Origin: Rutidosis leptorrhynchoides
Lineage: Eukaryota; Streptophyta; Magnoliopsida; Asterales; Asteraceae
DNA length: 64,000 nucleotides
Reading direction: 5' to 3'
Assembly (NCBI RefSeq): GCF_046630445.1
Contig: NC_092339.1
Span: 314,153,501-314,217,500 of the forward strand
How positions within the stretch are numbered: the first letter of the stretch is position 1; each line of letters starts with the position of its first letter. The notes below the pieces were generated by a model. The model worked only from the letters and a program-made list of their open reading frames with translations. It searched no databases and had not been told where the DNA came from. Both the position numbers and the translations under genes were made by a program. Shown here piece after piece: positions 41,001 through 49,155 of the stretch.

Positions 41001-41749
41001 CAAGCATCGAAAATCTTAAAAGGTTTAGGACCAAAATTTCTATCCTCATCTTTTAAAACAATTGGACAATGGTCCGAGTGTTCCCTATCTAGTGCCACCG
41101 AAGTAAGGTCCCTCCATAACGAATAGAATTTATCACTTACAAGAAAACGATCCAACCTACTGAATTTTAAGCCGTCGTCACTAACTCTTGTGAAGTTTCT
41201 ACCGCCTAGTGGTATATCAATTAGATTCGATCTACTTATGAATTCGTTAAAACGTTTTGCTCTATGTTCAACAAACTCACAGTTGAATCTTTCCGTCTCG
41301 TCTCTCACTTCGTTGAAATCCCCACCTATGATCCAAGCATCATCTTGTTGCGTTATTAACAGTTCCAACTTATCCCATAACTTTTGTTTTTTATCGTCTT
41401 CGTGAGGACCGTATATGTTAAGAATGTTGAAGTTTTGTCCAAGTTCTTTCCAGACTCCTTTCACACCAAGAATACTATCCTCACTAATTACATCTTCAGC
41501 CACAAAACAACCTTTATCCCAAATAATCATCTGCCCACCCGATTTACCAACCTTACCTTTTTGAGTAAAATCACAATCATCAGACCCCCAAAGTTTGTAA
41601 ACCCACTTGTAATTCACTGTTTTCAGTTTGGTTTCTTGAAGGATAACAAAGTTAGGTTTCTCTTTAATGATCATTCTTTTTAACCAACTAAATTTATTCA
41701 CACCTTTCGCAAGACAAAACCCTCTAATATTTAACGACAAGATCTTCAT
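38063..41749 (-). CDS. LINE ORF2: endonuclease-reverse transcriptase
   Basis: 1228 codons with no break. Residues 1-225 are an APE-type endonuclease (LSLNIRGF, ILQETKL, IIGGDFNEV, SRLDRFLVSD, HSDHCPI) that nicks target DNA. A linker follows with WILEGDENTRYFHS. The reverse transcriptase lies at about 480-750 (FRPISLISSYYKIIAK, FKVDFEKAFDCLNW, GVRQGDPLSPFLF, catalytic LQYADDTIF). The C-terminal part has the zf-RVT region (PLCDDDLETVDHSLIFC, about 1090-1110), as usual in plant L1 LINEs. It acts with ORF1 in target-primed reverse transcription. No RNase H domain follows. All catalytic strings that I can judge are intact. Confidence 0.95.
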   Translation of the reverse strand: MKILSLNIRGFCLAKGVNKFSWLKRMIIKEKPNFVILQETKLKTVNYKWVYKLWGSDDCDFTQKGKVGKSGGQMIIWDKGCFVAEDVISEDSILGVKGVWKELGQNFNILNIYGPHEDDKKQKLWDKLELLITQQDDAWIIGGDFNEVRDETERFNCEFVEHRAKRFNEFISRSNLIDIPLGGRNFTRVSDDGLKFSRLDRFLVSDKFYSLWRDLTSVALDREHSDHCPIVLKDEDRNFGPKPFKIFDAWFDCDDVEQVVLDAWKTDCPIQSRKDCSFRNRMKNLKGALKVWSGKKFINLDDEIEVLKSTANSLELKAETSVLSDVERNNWRDARKQWLEKEKIKVDMLKQKARVKWILEGDENTRYFHSIIRRKNNHCNIKGLNINGIWNNNPKDIKGAVFEHFKAIFDEPDSDRPSMEELIYPSISTAHATALESPFEDKEIKEAVFECGSNKAPGPDGFNMSFYKKYWELIKDELIVAIKWFWDRGEFSRGCNASFVTLVPKKSNPVGLGDFRPISLISSYYKIIAKILSNRLKTIIPGIIGMEQSAFVKGRYILDGALIVNESIDFLKAKKRRGFLFKVDFEKAFDCLNWNFLIDVMKCMGFGTRWRKWIFSCLSSTSISILVNGSPTSEFKPSRGVRQGDPLSPFLFIIASEGLNILAKAALDRGLFKGIEVGNDKVPISHLQYADDTIFMGEWSRTNVHNLHNLLKCFDLASGLKINFQKSCMYGIGVNNEETSLIANIFGCQVGCFPFTYLGLPMGARMKKMKDWEPVVEKIKSRLSNWKMRTMSFGGRLTLIKSVLSSLPLYYFSLYRAPPCVIKQLECVRRMFFWGGSDTDSKIPWVNWDLILDTYGNGGLNIGSLKSKNLALLGKWWWRFYTETDSLWVKVIRSVYGPSGGLDLDVDNIRSFYPSTWRDILLTGNELEEKGISFRNSFKKTVGNGQSTTFWDERWIGEDKLKNLFPRLYRLEKNPTVRVADRIGTAAGVTNCCWEWLRVPSARTEGELQTLTGLIAGYKFDRNRNDAWEWSLAHNGIFTVKALTSLVNVYSLSVNNNVQETIRNNLVPKKVEVFVWRARQKRLPVKIELDKRGIDLHSVRCPLCDDDLETVDHSLIFCDKAMDVWNRVCGWWGFGPLNNLSIDELLRGNTPTSTSILGSKIWQAVEWVCAYLIWKNRNEMVFRGKQWSGPLALNEIQVKSFEWVSKRLRNKKIDWLTWLNDPSVYLNS

Positions 41750-41786
41750 GAGAAAACTAAACTACGATAGAAAGGACATAAAACAA

Positions 41787-44321
41787 CTAGGTGTGTCTTT
41801 TTTTCCATTTAAGACCCAATTTCTTTCCATATTCCTTGACCCCTAACTCATCAGAAGCTGAAGACATATTTTCTAAATTCACCTTATTAATTGAAGAAGA
41901 GTTTGAGGACTTACTGTTATCACAGTTGCTGCATTTCGATCTAATTGGTTGCTCATTAGGTCTTACTTTTCTTGCACTTCTTTTTACATTCATGAGCCTG
42001 GATGAAGATTTCCAGTTACGCAGATTGGACCAACAACAAGTGTTTTGATTCACGATGATTCCAGTTTTTGATTTTGATCTGTTGGCTTGTGTTGCTTCTT
42101 CTTTTGAATTAAACGAATTGGATTGTCTGTTCGGTTTTGAAGGGTTAGGTATTGATGACTTTGATTTATTCTTCCTGCTCGAAGTTGCTTGTTGACTCTT
42201 CCTCTGGTCAAATTTATCAACATGACACGTTTCCTCAATTCTCATATCTGGACCATCGACTTCTTGTCCCACATTATTGATTGAAATTTTTTTCTTTTTT
42301 AATCTATTATTAGCCTGCCCCACCTTCTCTTTCTTCATTGAATCGATATTTAAATCAGCTTGTGGGCTTTCACTTGAGCCCAAAGTCTCCTTAACCGAAC
42401 TTGGGCTTGAACAATTCCCATTATTATTACGTGTTGGACTCTCTTCATCTACCATACGTATTGGGCTAACTTCATTTGAATCTGCCATACGTGTTGGGCT
42501 ATCTCCATTTGACAAACATATTGGGCTATTATTATCACCCACATGTTGTTTTGGACTAACAATACCGTTGGACTTTTCATTTAAAATACAGTTGGGACTT
42601 TTCGTTTGCCGACCAGACTCCATCGATTCTGTAACTTTGCCATCATTAGGGTTTTTATCCCTCCAACAATCATCATCACGCTCATCACGCCTAGCACGTT
42701 CTTCAACATTGACTTCTTGGAACTGACTACTCGCCACGTGGCATTCCGATTCTCTGTCTTCATTGATTGGGCTGTCCCTTGGGTTATCCGGCTTGAATCC
42801 GGTACCGGAAAACCCATTGTCGACCGGAGAGTTGTTTTCTGGTAATTTTTCCTCAAATACACCAATACCTTCATACTCAGAGTCGAAATCACTTTCGTTG
42901 TAATCTTCATCAGAATTCTCGTATGTATCATCTATAAACTCATCATCTTCTAGACCATCATCGTTATAATTTAAATTGCCCAAGTCATTCTCAGGATTAT
43001 TAATCTCCTTATTAACCTCCACCACATCTTCAACTTTTATCTCAACAGTCTGACTAGAATCTTCCTGAACATGAACTTCAAAACAAGCACCATTAGTTCC
43101 AAACCCAATTAACCCTTTATCATTAATATATTCCATAGTTTTGGATATTATGAGGACATGTCCAAAAACTAGGTTTTGATCTCCAACCAAGTGACAGTTT
43201 ACTGTTTCTATTGTTTTGCCCCATTGGTTTGCAATGTTAGTGAAGGTTTTTTCATCCCAGCAAGTCACCGGTACCCCGAAAATCTTCACCCAAATCAACC
43301 TTTCCTTGATAACATAATGACTATTTAATAACCAAACTCTATTACACCATTTATGAATAGCATGCTCATTGTTGTTAATTATCCTTTTAGCTTCAAAGGA
43401 TGAGTTGAAGATTAGCATAACTTCAAAACCTCCAAGATACTTGATATCACAGTTGATCATGCCTTCCGCCCTACACAAATCTTTTATTTGAGAGATAATC
43501 TTCCAATCCTTCAAAACACATATCAGCGAACGTTTGAATAGATCTTTGGAGAAGTTTTTATCTTGAATATTGATGAATCTAGGTTTGACTTCCTTTTCCA
43601 TCCCCCCTTTTTCTAACCCACATTTTTCTATCCCACCTTTTCCAGCAGAACTCTCTCCATTGTAAAAGTCCCTTTCACCCCTTTTGGCTTCATATTTTTT
43701 CTCCAGTTTTTGGCGCAGATCTGGTTTGAACAACTTATCTCTTAAATCTTCATCATTAACATTTGGTTTGGACAGCTTGTCCCTTAAATCTGCACCTCTA
43801 ACTTTAATGCCAGCTACATCTCTATATTGTCTATGATCCCGAAAGTTATGCTCTTTGAAAGCAGCATGGATTCTTTCGTTAATGGTGCCCCGAGTGTCAC
43901 CATTATTTGTATCTCTTCCTCTTGTGTTTCCATTCTCTTTTCTCTCTGTTGCCTTAAAGATCTTAATGGGATAGTCATCAAAGTTGATGTTGCTGAGTGA
44001 TAGAAGGAGTCGATCTACATTGTTAACATTTCCAAATCTAACAAATGCATATCTGTGGCCGTCTTTGAGTTTTTTGGCAGCCATATACACATCCCTAATG
44101 TCACCATACGGTTTAAAGACTCTCCACAGATCCGCCACACTCCAATACTCCGGGAAATTGTAAAACATGAACGATGTTAATTGAATTCCGAATATCCTAG
44201 CTAGTCGATCTTGCATACCACCATTGGATTGATCTCGCTTGTGTGTGCCTGCCCATGTGCGATTTTTGGTGTACTCTCTCCTAGCTCTCTCTCTCCTCTC
44301 TTTCTCTCTCACACACCCCAT
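41787..44321 (-). CDS. LINE ORF1: RRM-containing RNA-binding protein
   Basis: 844 codons. Residues about 48-115 form an RNA-recognition motif (FMFYNFPEYWSVADLWRVF, then HRYAFVRFGNV as RNP1). Residues about 265-400 look like the DUF4283-type domain of plant LINE ORF1 proteins (ICVLKDWKII, RLIWVKIFGVPVTCWDEKTF). The middle (440-520) is strongly acidic. Residues about 590-680 hold a repeated S-P-x-R-M pattern, and the C-terminus is basic. The protein is expected to bind LINE RNA and form the ribonucleoprotein. The ATG is 9 bp from the duplicated 5' segment, so the natural 5' UTR is nearly absent and the true start could differ. Confidence 0.9.
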   Translation of the reverse strand: MGCVREKERRERARREYTKNRTWAGTHKRDQSNGGMQDRLARIFGIQLTSFMFYNFPEYWSVADLWRVFKPYGDIRDVYMAAKKLKDGHRYAFVRFGNVNNVDRLLLSLSNINFDDYPIKIFKATERKENGNTRGRDTNNGDTRGTINERIHAAFKEHNFRDHRQYRDVAGIKVRGADLRDKLSKPNVNDEDLRDKLFKPDLRQKLEKKYEAKRGERDFYNGESSAGKGGIEKCGLEKGGMEKEVKPRFINIQDKNFSKDLFKRSLICVLKDWKIISQIKDLCRAEGMINCDIKYLGGFEVMLIFNSSFEAKRIINNNEHAIHKWCNRVWLLNSHYVIKERLIWVKIFGVPVTCWDEKTFTNIANQWGKTIETVNCHLVGDQNLVFGHVLIISKTMEYINDKGLIGFGTNGACFEVHVQEDSSQTVEIKVEDVVEVNKEINNPENDLGNLNYNDDGLEDDEFIDDTYENSDEDYNESDFDSEYEGIGVFEEKLPENNSPVDNGFSGTGFKPDNPRDSPINEDRESECHVASSQFQEVNVEERARRDERDDDCWRDKNPNDGKVTESMESGRQTKSPNCILNEKSNGIVSPKQHVGDNNSPICLSNGDSPTRMADSNEVSPIRMVDEESPTRNNNGNCSSPSSVKETLGSSESPQADLNIDSMKKEKVGQANNRLKKKKISINNVGQEVDGPDMRIEETCHVDKFDQRKSQQATSSRKNKSKSSIPNPSKPNRQSNSFNSKEEATQANRSKSKTGIIVNQNTCCWSNLRNWKSSSRLMNVKRSARKVRPNEQPIRSKCSNCDNSKSSNSSSINKVNLENMSSASDELGVKEYGKKLGLKWKKRHT

Positions 44322-44330
44322 TTCGTTTTT

Positions 44331-44406
44331 AATCGATATTTAAATCAGCTTGTGGGCTTTCACTTGAGCCCAAAGTCTCCTTAACCGAACTTGGGCTTGA
44401 ACAATT
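44331..44406 (-). repeat. 76-bp copy of ORF1 DNA at the LINE 5' end
   Basis: Identical and in the same orientation to 42341-42416 inside ORF1. It lies between the start of ORF1 and the target duplication, so it belongs to the insertion, not the target. Confidence 0.95.
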
Positions 44407-44423
44407 GGCCAAGGCGTGTTATT
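44407..44423. repeat. LINE target-site duplication, copy at the 5' end
   Basis: 17 bp, identical to 37859-37875. Confidence 0.95.
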
Positions 44424-44915
44424 GGGTTCCTAAAAAGTTAGTTTCTATGATGCTACTATACAAATTAATCAGAAAACGACGTAAACGTTGAGATTTGAGA
44501 TATCTCTTATATTATGCGAATAACTCCTTCACATGGGCGGATTCAAGAAAGTGTAGGGGCATGAACAGAGTAAAAAATTTAGATGGTTGATGTCACAATT
44601 TTTAATAGAAAGAAATTGACAAAAATACAATTTTTTTTCAAAGTCTTCAAACAATCTATACTTTTTTCAACCACCAAAGCATTGCCTGATTGGTACAACT
44701 CCAATGTTGATCCCAGGCAAACGCCTTTGAAATAATAGGCGAGCGTTCGAATCCTGAAAGAGTGGTTTTATCAAGGATCCTGTTGAGGTGATGGTGTGTG
44801 AAGAGTTTACTACTAACGAGTGTGTTGGTGACAAATGAGAGTATTCGATGTTAATATCGCCGTTAAAAAAATATACACTTTTTTCAAATAAATTGACAAT
44901 ATACACCTTTGAGTT
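44424..44915. other. Intergenic DNA with possible SINE-like segment
   Basis: No coding region. Around 44680-44873, GATTGGTACAACTCC and GCGTTCGAATCCTG resemble weak A and good B boxes of a tRNA-derived SINE, and the segment ends in a short A run (CCGTTAAAAAAA). No target duplication was found, so the SINE call is tentative. The minus-strand open frame 44667-44960 is not supported. Confidence 0.3.
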
Positions 44916-44919
44916 GACC

Positions 44920-45185
44920 ATCATTTTGGTAGACAACATGTATAGATTGGTCGACCACACTTTTTTTCCTTTTAGTAGACCAACTGTTGATCGACCACTT
45001 CACAATGATGATTGACTACATAGTCTACCAAACATCATAGAGGAGTTAACCGGCCACTTCGATAGGATGATCGTCTACATAGTTTACGATCTACCAAGGA
45101 GTTGATCGACCACTTTCCAATAATGGTTGACTAAATAGTCTACCAAACATTAAAGATGAGTTAACCGACCACTTCATAATAATTT
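44920..45185. repeat. Tandem repeat with TTGAC (W-box) cores upstream of the ARO-type gene
   Basis: About 58-bp units at 44987-45046, 45047-45102, 45103-45161 and a partial one to 45185. They alternate between TTGATCGACCACTT and TTAACCG-CCACTT starts and share AGTCTACCAAACAT. TTGACC or TTGACT, the core recognised by WRKY factors, occurs at about 44914, 45012 and 45126. The array lies 280-540 bp before the ATG. A regulatory role is inference. Confidence 0.6.
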
Positions 45186-45376
45186 AAAAAATTATTTTAA
45201 TTTTTAATTAAATTTAAAAAATTCATAATAATTCAAATAAAATTCAATTTAATTCAATCAATGAACCAAAAAATAGAGGGAGAAGTTAAGTGACCCACGT
45301 TGGTCTATATCCCCAACAAACCGCCCAATATCTCCCAGTTTCTTCGTCAACATTATAACTTCCACAAAATCTCACT

Positions 45377-45390
45377 CTTTTTATATCACC
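45377..45390 (+). promoter_or_regulatory. Possible TATA element of the ARO-type gene
   Basis: TTTTTATATCACC about 75 bp before the ATG at 45460, in an otherwise unstructured leader. The spacing would give a short 5' UTR. Confidence 0.4.
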
Positions 45391-45459
45391 AAATCACACG
45401 CACACAATGTAAATAATTTAATTTTCATTACTTAAATCAAAACCCTAATTTACTAATCA

Positions 45460-47298
45460 ATGGATCGTTTCCTTTTTCATTCCAACTCATTACACGATCA
45501 ACAACAACAACAACCACCACCACTTGACAAAATCCTTTCACTTCCGATCATTCTAACCGACCGTATACTCACCGCCGTTACCGATTCCAAATCCTTCAAA
45601 CTCGAATGCACTGAAATCGGTAAGCACGTTAATCGGATATCAGACATGCTTCGTTCCGTCGTCAGGCTCTCTGATTCCACTCCGTCGTTCTACGACCGTC
45701 CAGTTCGCCGCATCTTCACCGACGTCGCCGGAAACCTAAACCGGACGTTATCGTTAGTACGAAAATGCCGGATTCGAAGTTTTTTCCGACGGTTCGTTAG
45801 CATTGTAACTGTTTCTGATTTTCGTAAAGTGTTTAATCTACTGAATGCTTCAATCGGTGACTTGAAGTGGCTGCTGGACGTGTTCTCCGGCGCCGGAGAA
45901 TCCGACGGAACCGGAGGTATTTTTCTTACTTTACCGCCGATTGCGAATAATGATCCGATTTTAGCGTGGATTTGGTCTTATATTGCTTCTTTGTATATTT
46001 GTTCATTAAATGTTAAAATTGAAGTTGCGAATGAATTGAGTGTTTTAGCGCGCGATAGTGATAGGAATAAAATGGTGATAATTGAAGAAGGCGGTATTTC
46101 GCCGTTATTAAAGCTTTTGAAAGAGGATGCATCTGCTGATGCGCAAATTGCGAGTGCTGTTGCGCTTTTTAGCTTAGTTAATGATCAATTTAGGGCTAGT
46201 TGCATCTTCAATGAGCACGGTGTACCGATTATCGTAAATGTTTTTAGGAATTCGTCTGTGTTTGTTCAAATTGAAGTTGCGAAATTGATTGCACGAATGG
46301 CGGAATATGATAGTGCTTCGCAGGAAGGTTTTGCTAGAGAGAATTTAGTTGGAGTACTTGTTACATTGTTGTCGTTTGATATCGATGATGATGATTCTGG
46401 TAAAGGTAGTAAGTTTTGGAGACGAAGTATTGGTTCTGCAGACGAGATTAAAAAGGGAATGATGGATAAAAGTTATGGTAAAAAGAGGGCTTTTTCGTCT
46501 TCTATATGGCCGAGAAACAGGAAAGAGATGCCACACGTGATACTGGTGTTAAAGACTAATTGTTCCGGAGCGTTGTGGATGCTCGCTAAAGGAAACGTTG
46601 CGAATTGTAGGAAAATAACCGAAACTAAAGGGTTACTCTGTTTGGCTAAGCTTATCGAGAGTGAAAAAGAGGAACTTCAGTATAATTGCTTGATGACGGT
46701 ATTGGAAATAACAGCCGTGGCCGAACAAAAATCCGAATTCAGACGAGCAGCTTTTAAAACTAGTTCACCGGCTGCAAAGGCGGTTTCGGATCAGATTTTG
46801 AGACTGGTTAACCAATCAGATAATCCCGCGTTTAAGATCCCGGCTATTAGGGCAATCGGTCATTTGGCTAGGATTTTTCCTGCAAGACAGACTCAGGTTA
46901 TCTGTCCGTTAGTTAAGCAACTGTCACAGAGGAACGCTGACGTGGCGATTGAAGCGGTTATTACTCTTGGGAAGTTCACATGTCCGGATAACTTTTTATG
47001 TGCCGAGCACTCAAAGACTATATGTGAGTTTGAAGGGGTACAACATTTGTTGAGATTGTTAAGGGGTAACGATAAGACGCAGTATCATGCTTTGGCTCTT
47101 TTGTGTTACCTTTCAATGCACGTTGAAAGTAATGAACCGTCTCAACAAGTGAGACTTTTGACTGCTTTAGAAGGGGCGGATAAGTCTGTTGCGTGTCAGC
47201 ATACGGAGTTGAGAGAATTGGTTGCGCAGGCGGTTTATCATCTCAAAGTGTCGGGTGCTGGTTTGATTCGTTCTCAAAGTCTTTCTTATTCGCGTTGA
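45460..47298 (+). CDS. ARO: Armadillo-repeat protein of the ARO (ARMADILLO REPEAT ONLY) family
   Basis: 612 codons in one exon. Residues about 20-165 are the conserved N-terminal helical domain of ARO proteins (KLECTEIGKHVNRISDMLRSVVR, FYDRPVRRIFTDVAGNLNRTLSLVRKC, DFRKVFNLLNASIGDLKWLL). Residues about 190-600 are armadillo repeats (for example GGISPLLKLLKEDASADAQIASAVALFSL, IPAIRAIGHLA, GVQHLLRLLRG), with a basic Ser-rich insert at about 305-350. The C-terminus ends SQSLSYSR. In Arabidopsis, ARO1-4 localise to the tips of pollen tubes, root hairs and trichomes and shape polarised growth with ROP GTPase modules. The length is closest to ARO4 as I recall it, so an ARO4-like identity is an inference. 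It starts at the first ATG, a gene-like codon context, and no introns are needed. It looks intact and is the clearest host gene here. Confidence 0.93.
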   Translation: MDRFLFHSNSLHDQQQQQPPPLDKILSLPIILTDRILTAVTDSKSFKLECTEIGKHVNRISDMLRSVVRLSDSTPSFYDRPVRRIFTDVAGNLNRTLSLVRKCRIRSFFRRFVSIVTVSDFRKVFNLLNASIGDLKWLLDVFSGAGESDGTGGIFLTLPPIANNDPILAWIWSYIASLYICSLNVKIEVANELSVLARDSDRNKMVIIEEGGISPLLKLLKEDASADAQIASAVALFSLVNDQFRASCIFNEHGVPIIVNVFRNSSVFVQIEVAKLIARMAEYDSASQEGFARENLVGVLVTLLSFDIDDDDSGKGSKFWRRSIGSADEIKKGMMDKSYGKKRAFSSSIWPRNRKEMPHVILVLKTNCSGALWMLAKGNVANCRKITETKGLLCLAKLIESEKEELQYNCLMTVLEITAVAEQKSEFRRAAFKTSSPAAKAVSDQILRLVNQSDNPAFKIPAIRAIGHLARIFPARQTQVICPLVKQLSQRNADVAIEAVITLGKFTCPDNFLCAEHSKTICEFEGVQHLLRLLRGNDKTQYHALALLCYLSMHVESNEPSQQVRLLTALEGADKSVACQHTELRELVAQAVYHLKVSGAGLIRSQSLSYSR

Positions 47299-48165
47299 CG
47301 AATCGTAATGTTATACTAGGCTGGTATATATATTTAGACTAACATTGTAATTGTAATTATTGGTGAAAGGTTTTTCATTTAAGTTAGTTATTTACTTGTA
47401 AAAAAAGTGAAGCTTTTGTTTGTTCTCTGCATTTTCATGTCATGAATGTTTGGAATGCTCTGGCCTTAGTTTCATTACGTGCTTGCAAGTTGAGAGATGT
47501 CATTGTATCTATAGTTTTCAAATGGAGGTGGCAAACTGGGAAGGTCAAACGGGTCGGTGCTGTGTCCAAATGGGTTGGGTTGGGAACAAGTCATTTTTAG
47601 AAAGGTTAAAACGTATTAAAGTGGGCTAGGTCATTATCAGCTACTCCATATTACTCCCTCCGTCCCACAAAGATTGTCATATTAATTAATTGTCATATTT
47701 AATTGTATCTATTAAATAAGAGAGAGGATATAATTGGAATTATAAGGAATTTTTATGATTATTTTGAGCAAATGATAAATAAATAGTAAAGTCTTAAAAT
47801 GATTCATAATCATATCTGTCATGTTTCCTACACAATTGTGCTACAGTTGTAAGGCATTGGTGACTTGGTGAGTGGTTTACTTAGAGGGCACACGGATACA
47901 GATGTTACAAGGTTCCACATATTCATTAGTTGTATTGTTGAACAAAGATCCATGTAGTATATAGTACGGAGTATGAAGTGTATATATAATATAATTAAAC
48001 ATAATAAAGAATTATGGCTTAATCAAATTGCGAATTTATCTGTTAGATTCTCATTTGCAATTTTTAAAAATTGTCAACTGTTTCTAACGACGTTGTAACA
48101 CCAGGGCCAATTATCATGTGGTTGACTTTTTAAAACCCAGCTTACAAAAACTACCATTGAAGAAC
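47299..48165. other. 3' flank of the ARO-type gene and intergenic DNA
   Basis: The 3' UTR probably extends a few hundred bases, but no canonical AATAAA stands out. At 47654 a Stowaway-like end CTCCCTCCGTCCCAC follows a TA, but no matching opposite end is clear; a decayed TAGTACGGAGTATG at about 47960 may be its relic. No other gene was found. Confidence 0.5.
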
Positions 48166-48184
48166 ATGGAACAAACCAAAACTC

Positions 48185-48679
48185 ATGATAAACAAAATGG
48201 CCAAATTTTCTCCAAAATTAATAATATTGGTGTTCCTTTTTCTGTCATTACTTCATGCCGATTCTGCACTTTCAGGTAAAACGATTTTAATGTTTTATTA
48301 GCATTTTTGCATACTAATCATTGTATTAATGATGCCCCAATGTGTCTGCGTTGAAAGTTAATGATGTACTATTTTGAAATACTTAAATTCATGCGCATAT
48401 TATAATGCCTAGTCAGGAAAAGACTATTGATTTGCATCGAAAAGTCAAGTATTTAACAAACCATGAAACATCTACAGGATCTGGTAGTACACGTTTACTT
48501 AATTTACTAATTATCAGTGTGTGTGATTAGATGATGGTTGTCAAGAGACTGAAAATCTGAGAGAGTTGATTGAAGCTTGGCAACATAAGGTTGTCGTTTT
48601 TGAGAGTAGGAGAAAGCTAAGAACTGTGACAGCTCCACCTGCACCCAAGCCAAGCAAAACTCGGAATGTCAAATACTAA
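48185..48679 (+). CDS. Small secreted peptide precursor, two exons
   Basis: Not visible as one ORF: exon 1 48185-48275, intron 48276-48530 (GT...AG, phase 1), exon 2 48531-48679. The 79-residue product (75 if translation starts at the second in-frame ATG, 48197) has a strongly hydrophobic N-terminus (KLIILVFLFLSLLHADSALS) typical of a signal peptide, a short acidic part with one Cys (DDGCQETENL), an amphipathic stretch, and a basic Pro-rich end (RRKLRTVTAPPAPKPSK, then TRNVKY). This architecture fits plant peptide-hormone precursors. The APP-A-KPSK-TRN end faintly recalls the IDA-type PP-x-x-PSK-x-HN motif, but I do not assign a family. A different-frame ATG at 48166 overlaps as a possible upstream ORF. 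It lies about 0.9 kb after the ARO-type gene on the same strand. Confidence 0.65.
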
Positions 48680-48699
48680 ATCATGTTACAAAGTTTGTT

Positions 48700-48815
48700 T
48701 ACCAAAGGGCTTCTGGCCTAGCGATATTAATGGAACTCATCAACTTTGAAGTTGTGAGTTCGAGTCCCGCCGTGGACAAAAAGGATGTGTGTGTTTGCTG
48801 TTTCAAAAATTTATA
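48700..48815 (+). mobile_element. tRNA-derived SINE-like segment in the peptide gene 3' region
   Basis: TGGCCTAGCGATA (A-box-like) and GTGAGTTCGAGTCCCG (B box) lie about 45 bp apart, followed by GTGTGTGTTTGC and a short A/T tail. It starts about 20 bp after the peptide stop codon. It is not a functional tRNA, as no acceptor stem pairs. No target duplication was identified. Confidence 0.45.
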
Positions 48816-49152
48816 AAAATCTTGTAAACTTTGTTAAGTTTATGTTCATTCTTTAGTTAAATGATGTACATATTTTTGTGTTGGATCACGATACAGTCTT
48901 GATAATTGTATCATCTTTTCATTATATATTGTGGAAAACAACGTTTGACTTGTCTATTACTCATAACATATCCATCGAGTGTTTGACAACATGTTGTAAT
49001 AACAACTCATGGTGTTAGCACAACTCCTAAACGTGACAATTTCAAATCAATAACATGACCTAATTGTCATGGGACGCCCGGAGAAGGAGCAACTCGATCG
49101 ATCGCTCGGGGCACATGAAGGATTTTCAGGGGGCCATTTTTTTTTTTAACAT
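48816..49152. other. Intergenic DNA before the CACTA element
   Basis: No ORF of note and no repeat recognised. Confidence 0.5.
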
Positions 49153-49155
49153 ACA

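Larger units (their letters stand above)
37876..44406 (-). mobile_element. Complete L1-type LINE with intact ORF1 and ORF2
   Basis: A minus-strand element of 6.5 kb bounded by a perfect 17-bp target duplication. The 3' end is the short poly(A) tail (poly(T) at 37876-37885 on the plus strand) after a 180-bp 3' UTR. ORF1 (44321-41787) and ORF2 (41749-38063) are both open and separated by 37 bp. The 5' end consists of 76 bp (44331-44406) identical to an internal ORF1 segment (42341-42416), then the target duplication. Intact ORFs and a perfect duplication indicate a young, possibly still competent, copy. Confidence 0.95.

Noticed and set aside
38098-43000. Plus-strand ORFs of 100-156 codons across the LINE
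   Set aside because: Shadows of ORF1 and ORF2 on the other strand.
47654-47975. Complete Stowaway MITE next to the ARO-type gene
   Set aside because: Only the left end is convincing; the opposite terminal repeat is absent or too decayed to define an element.
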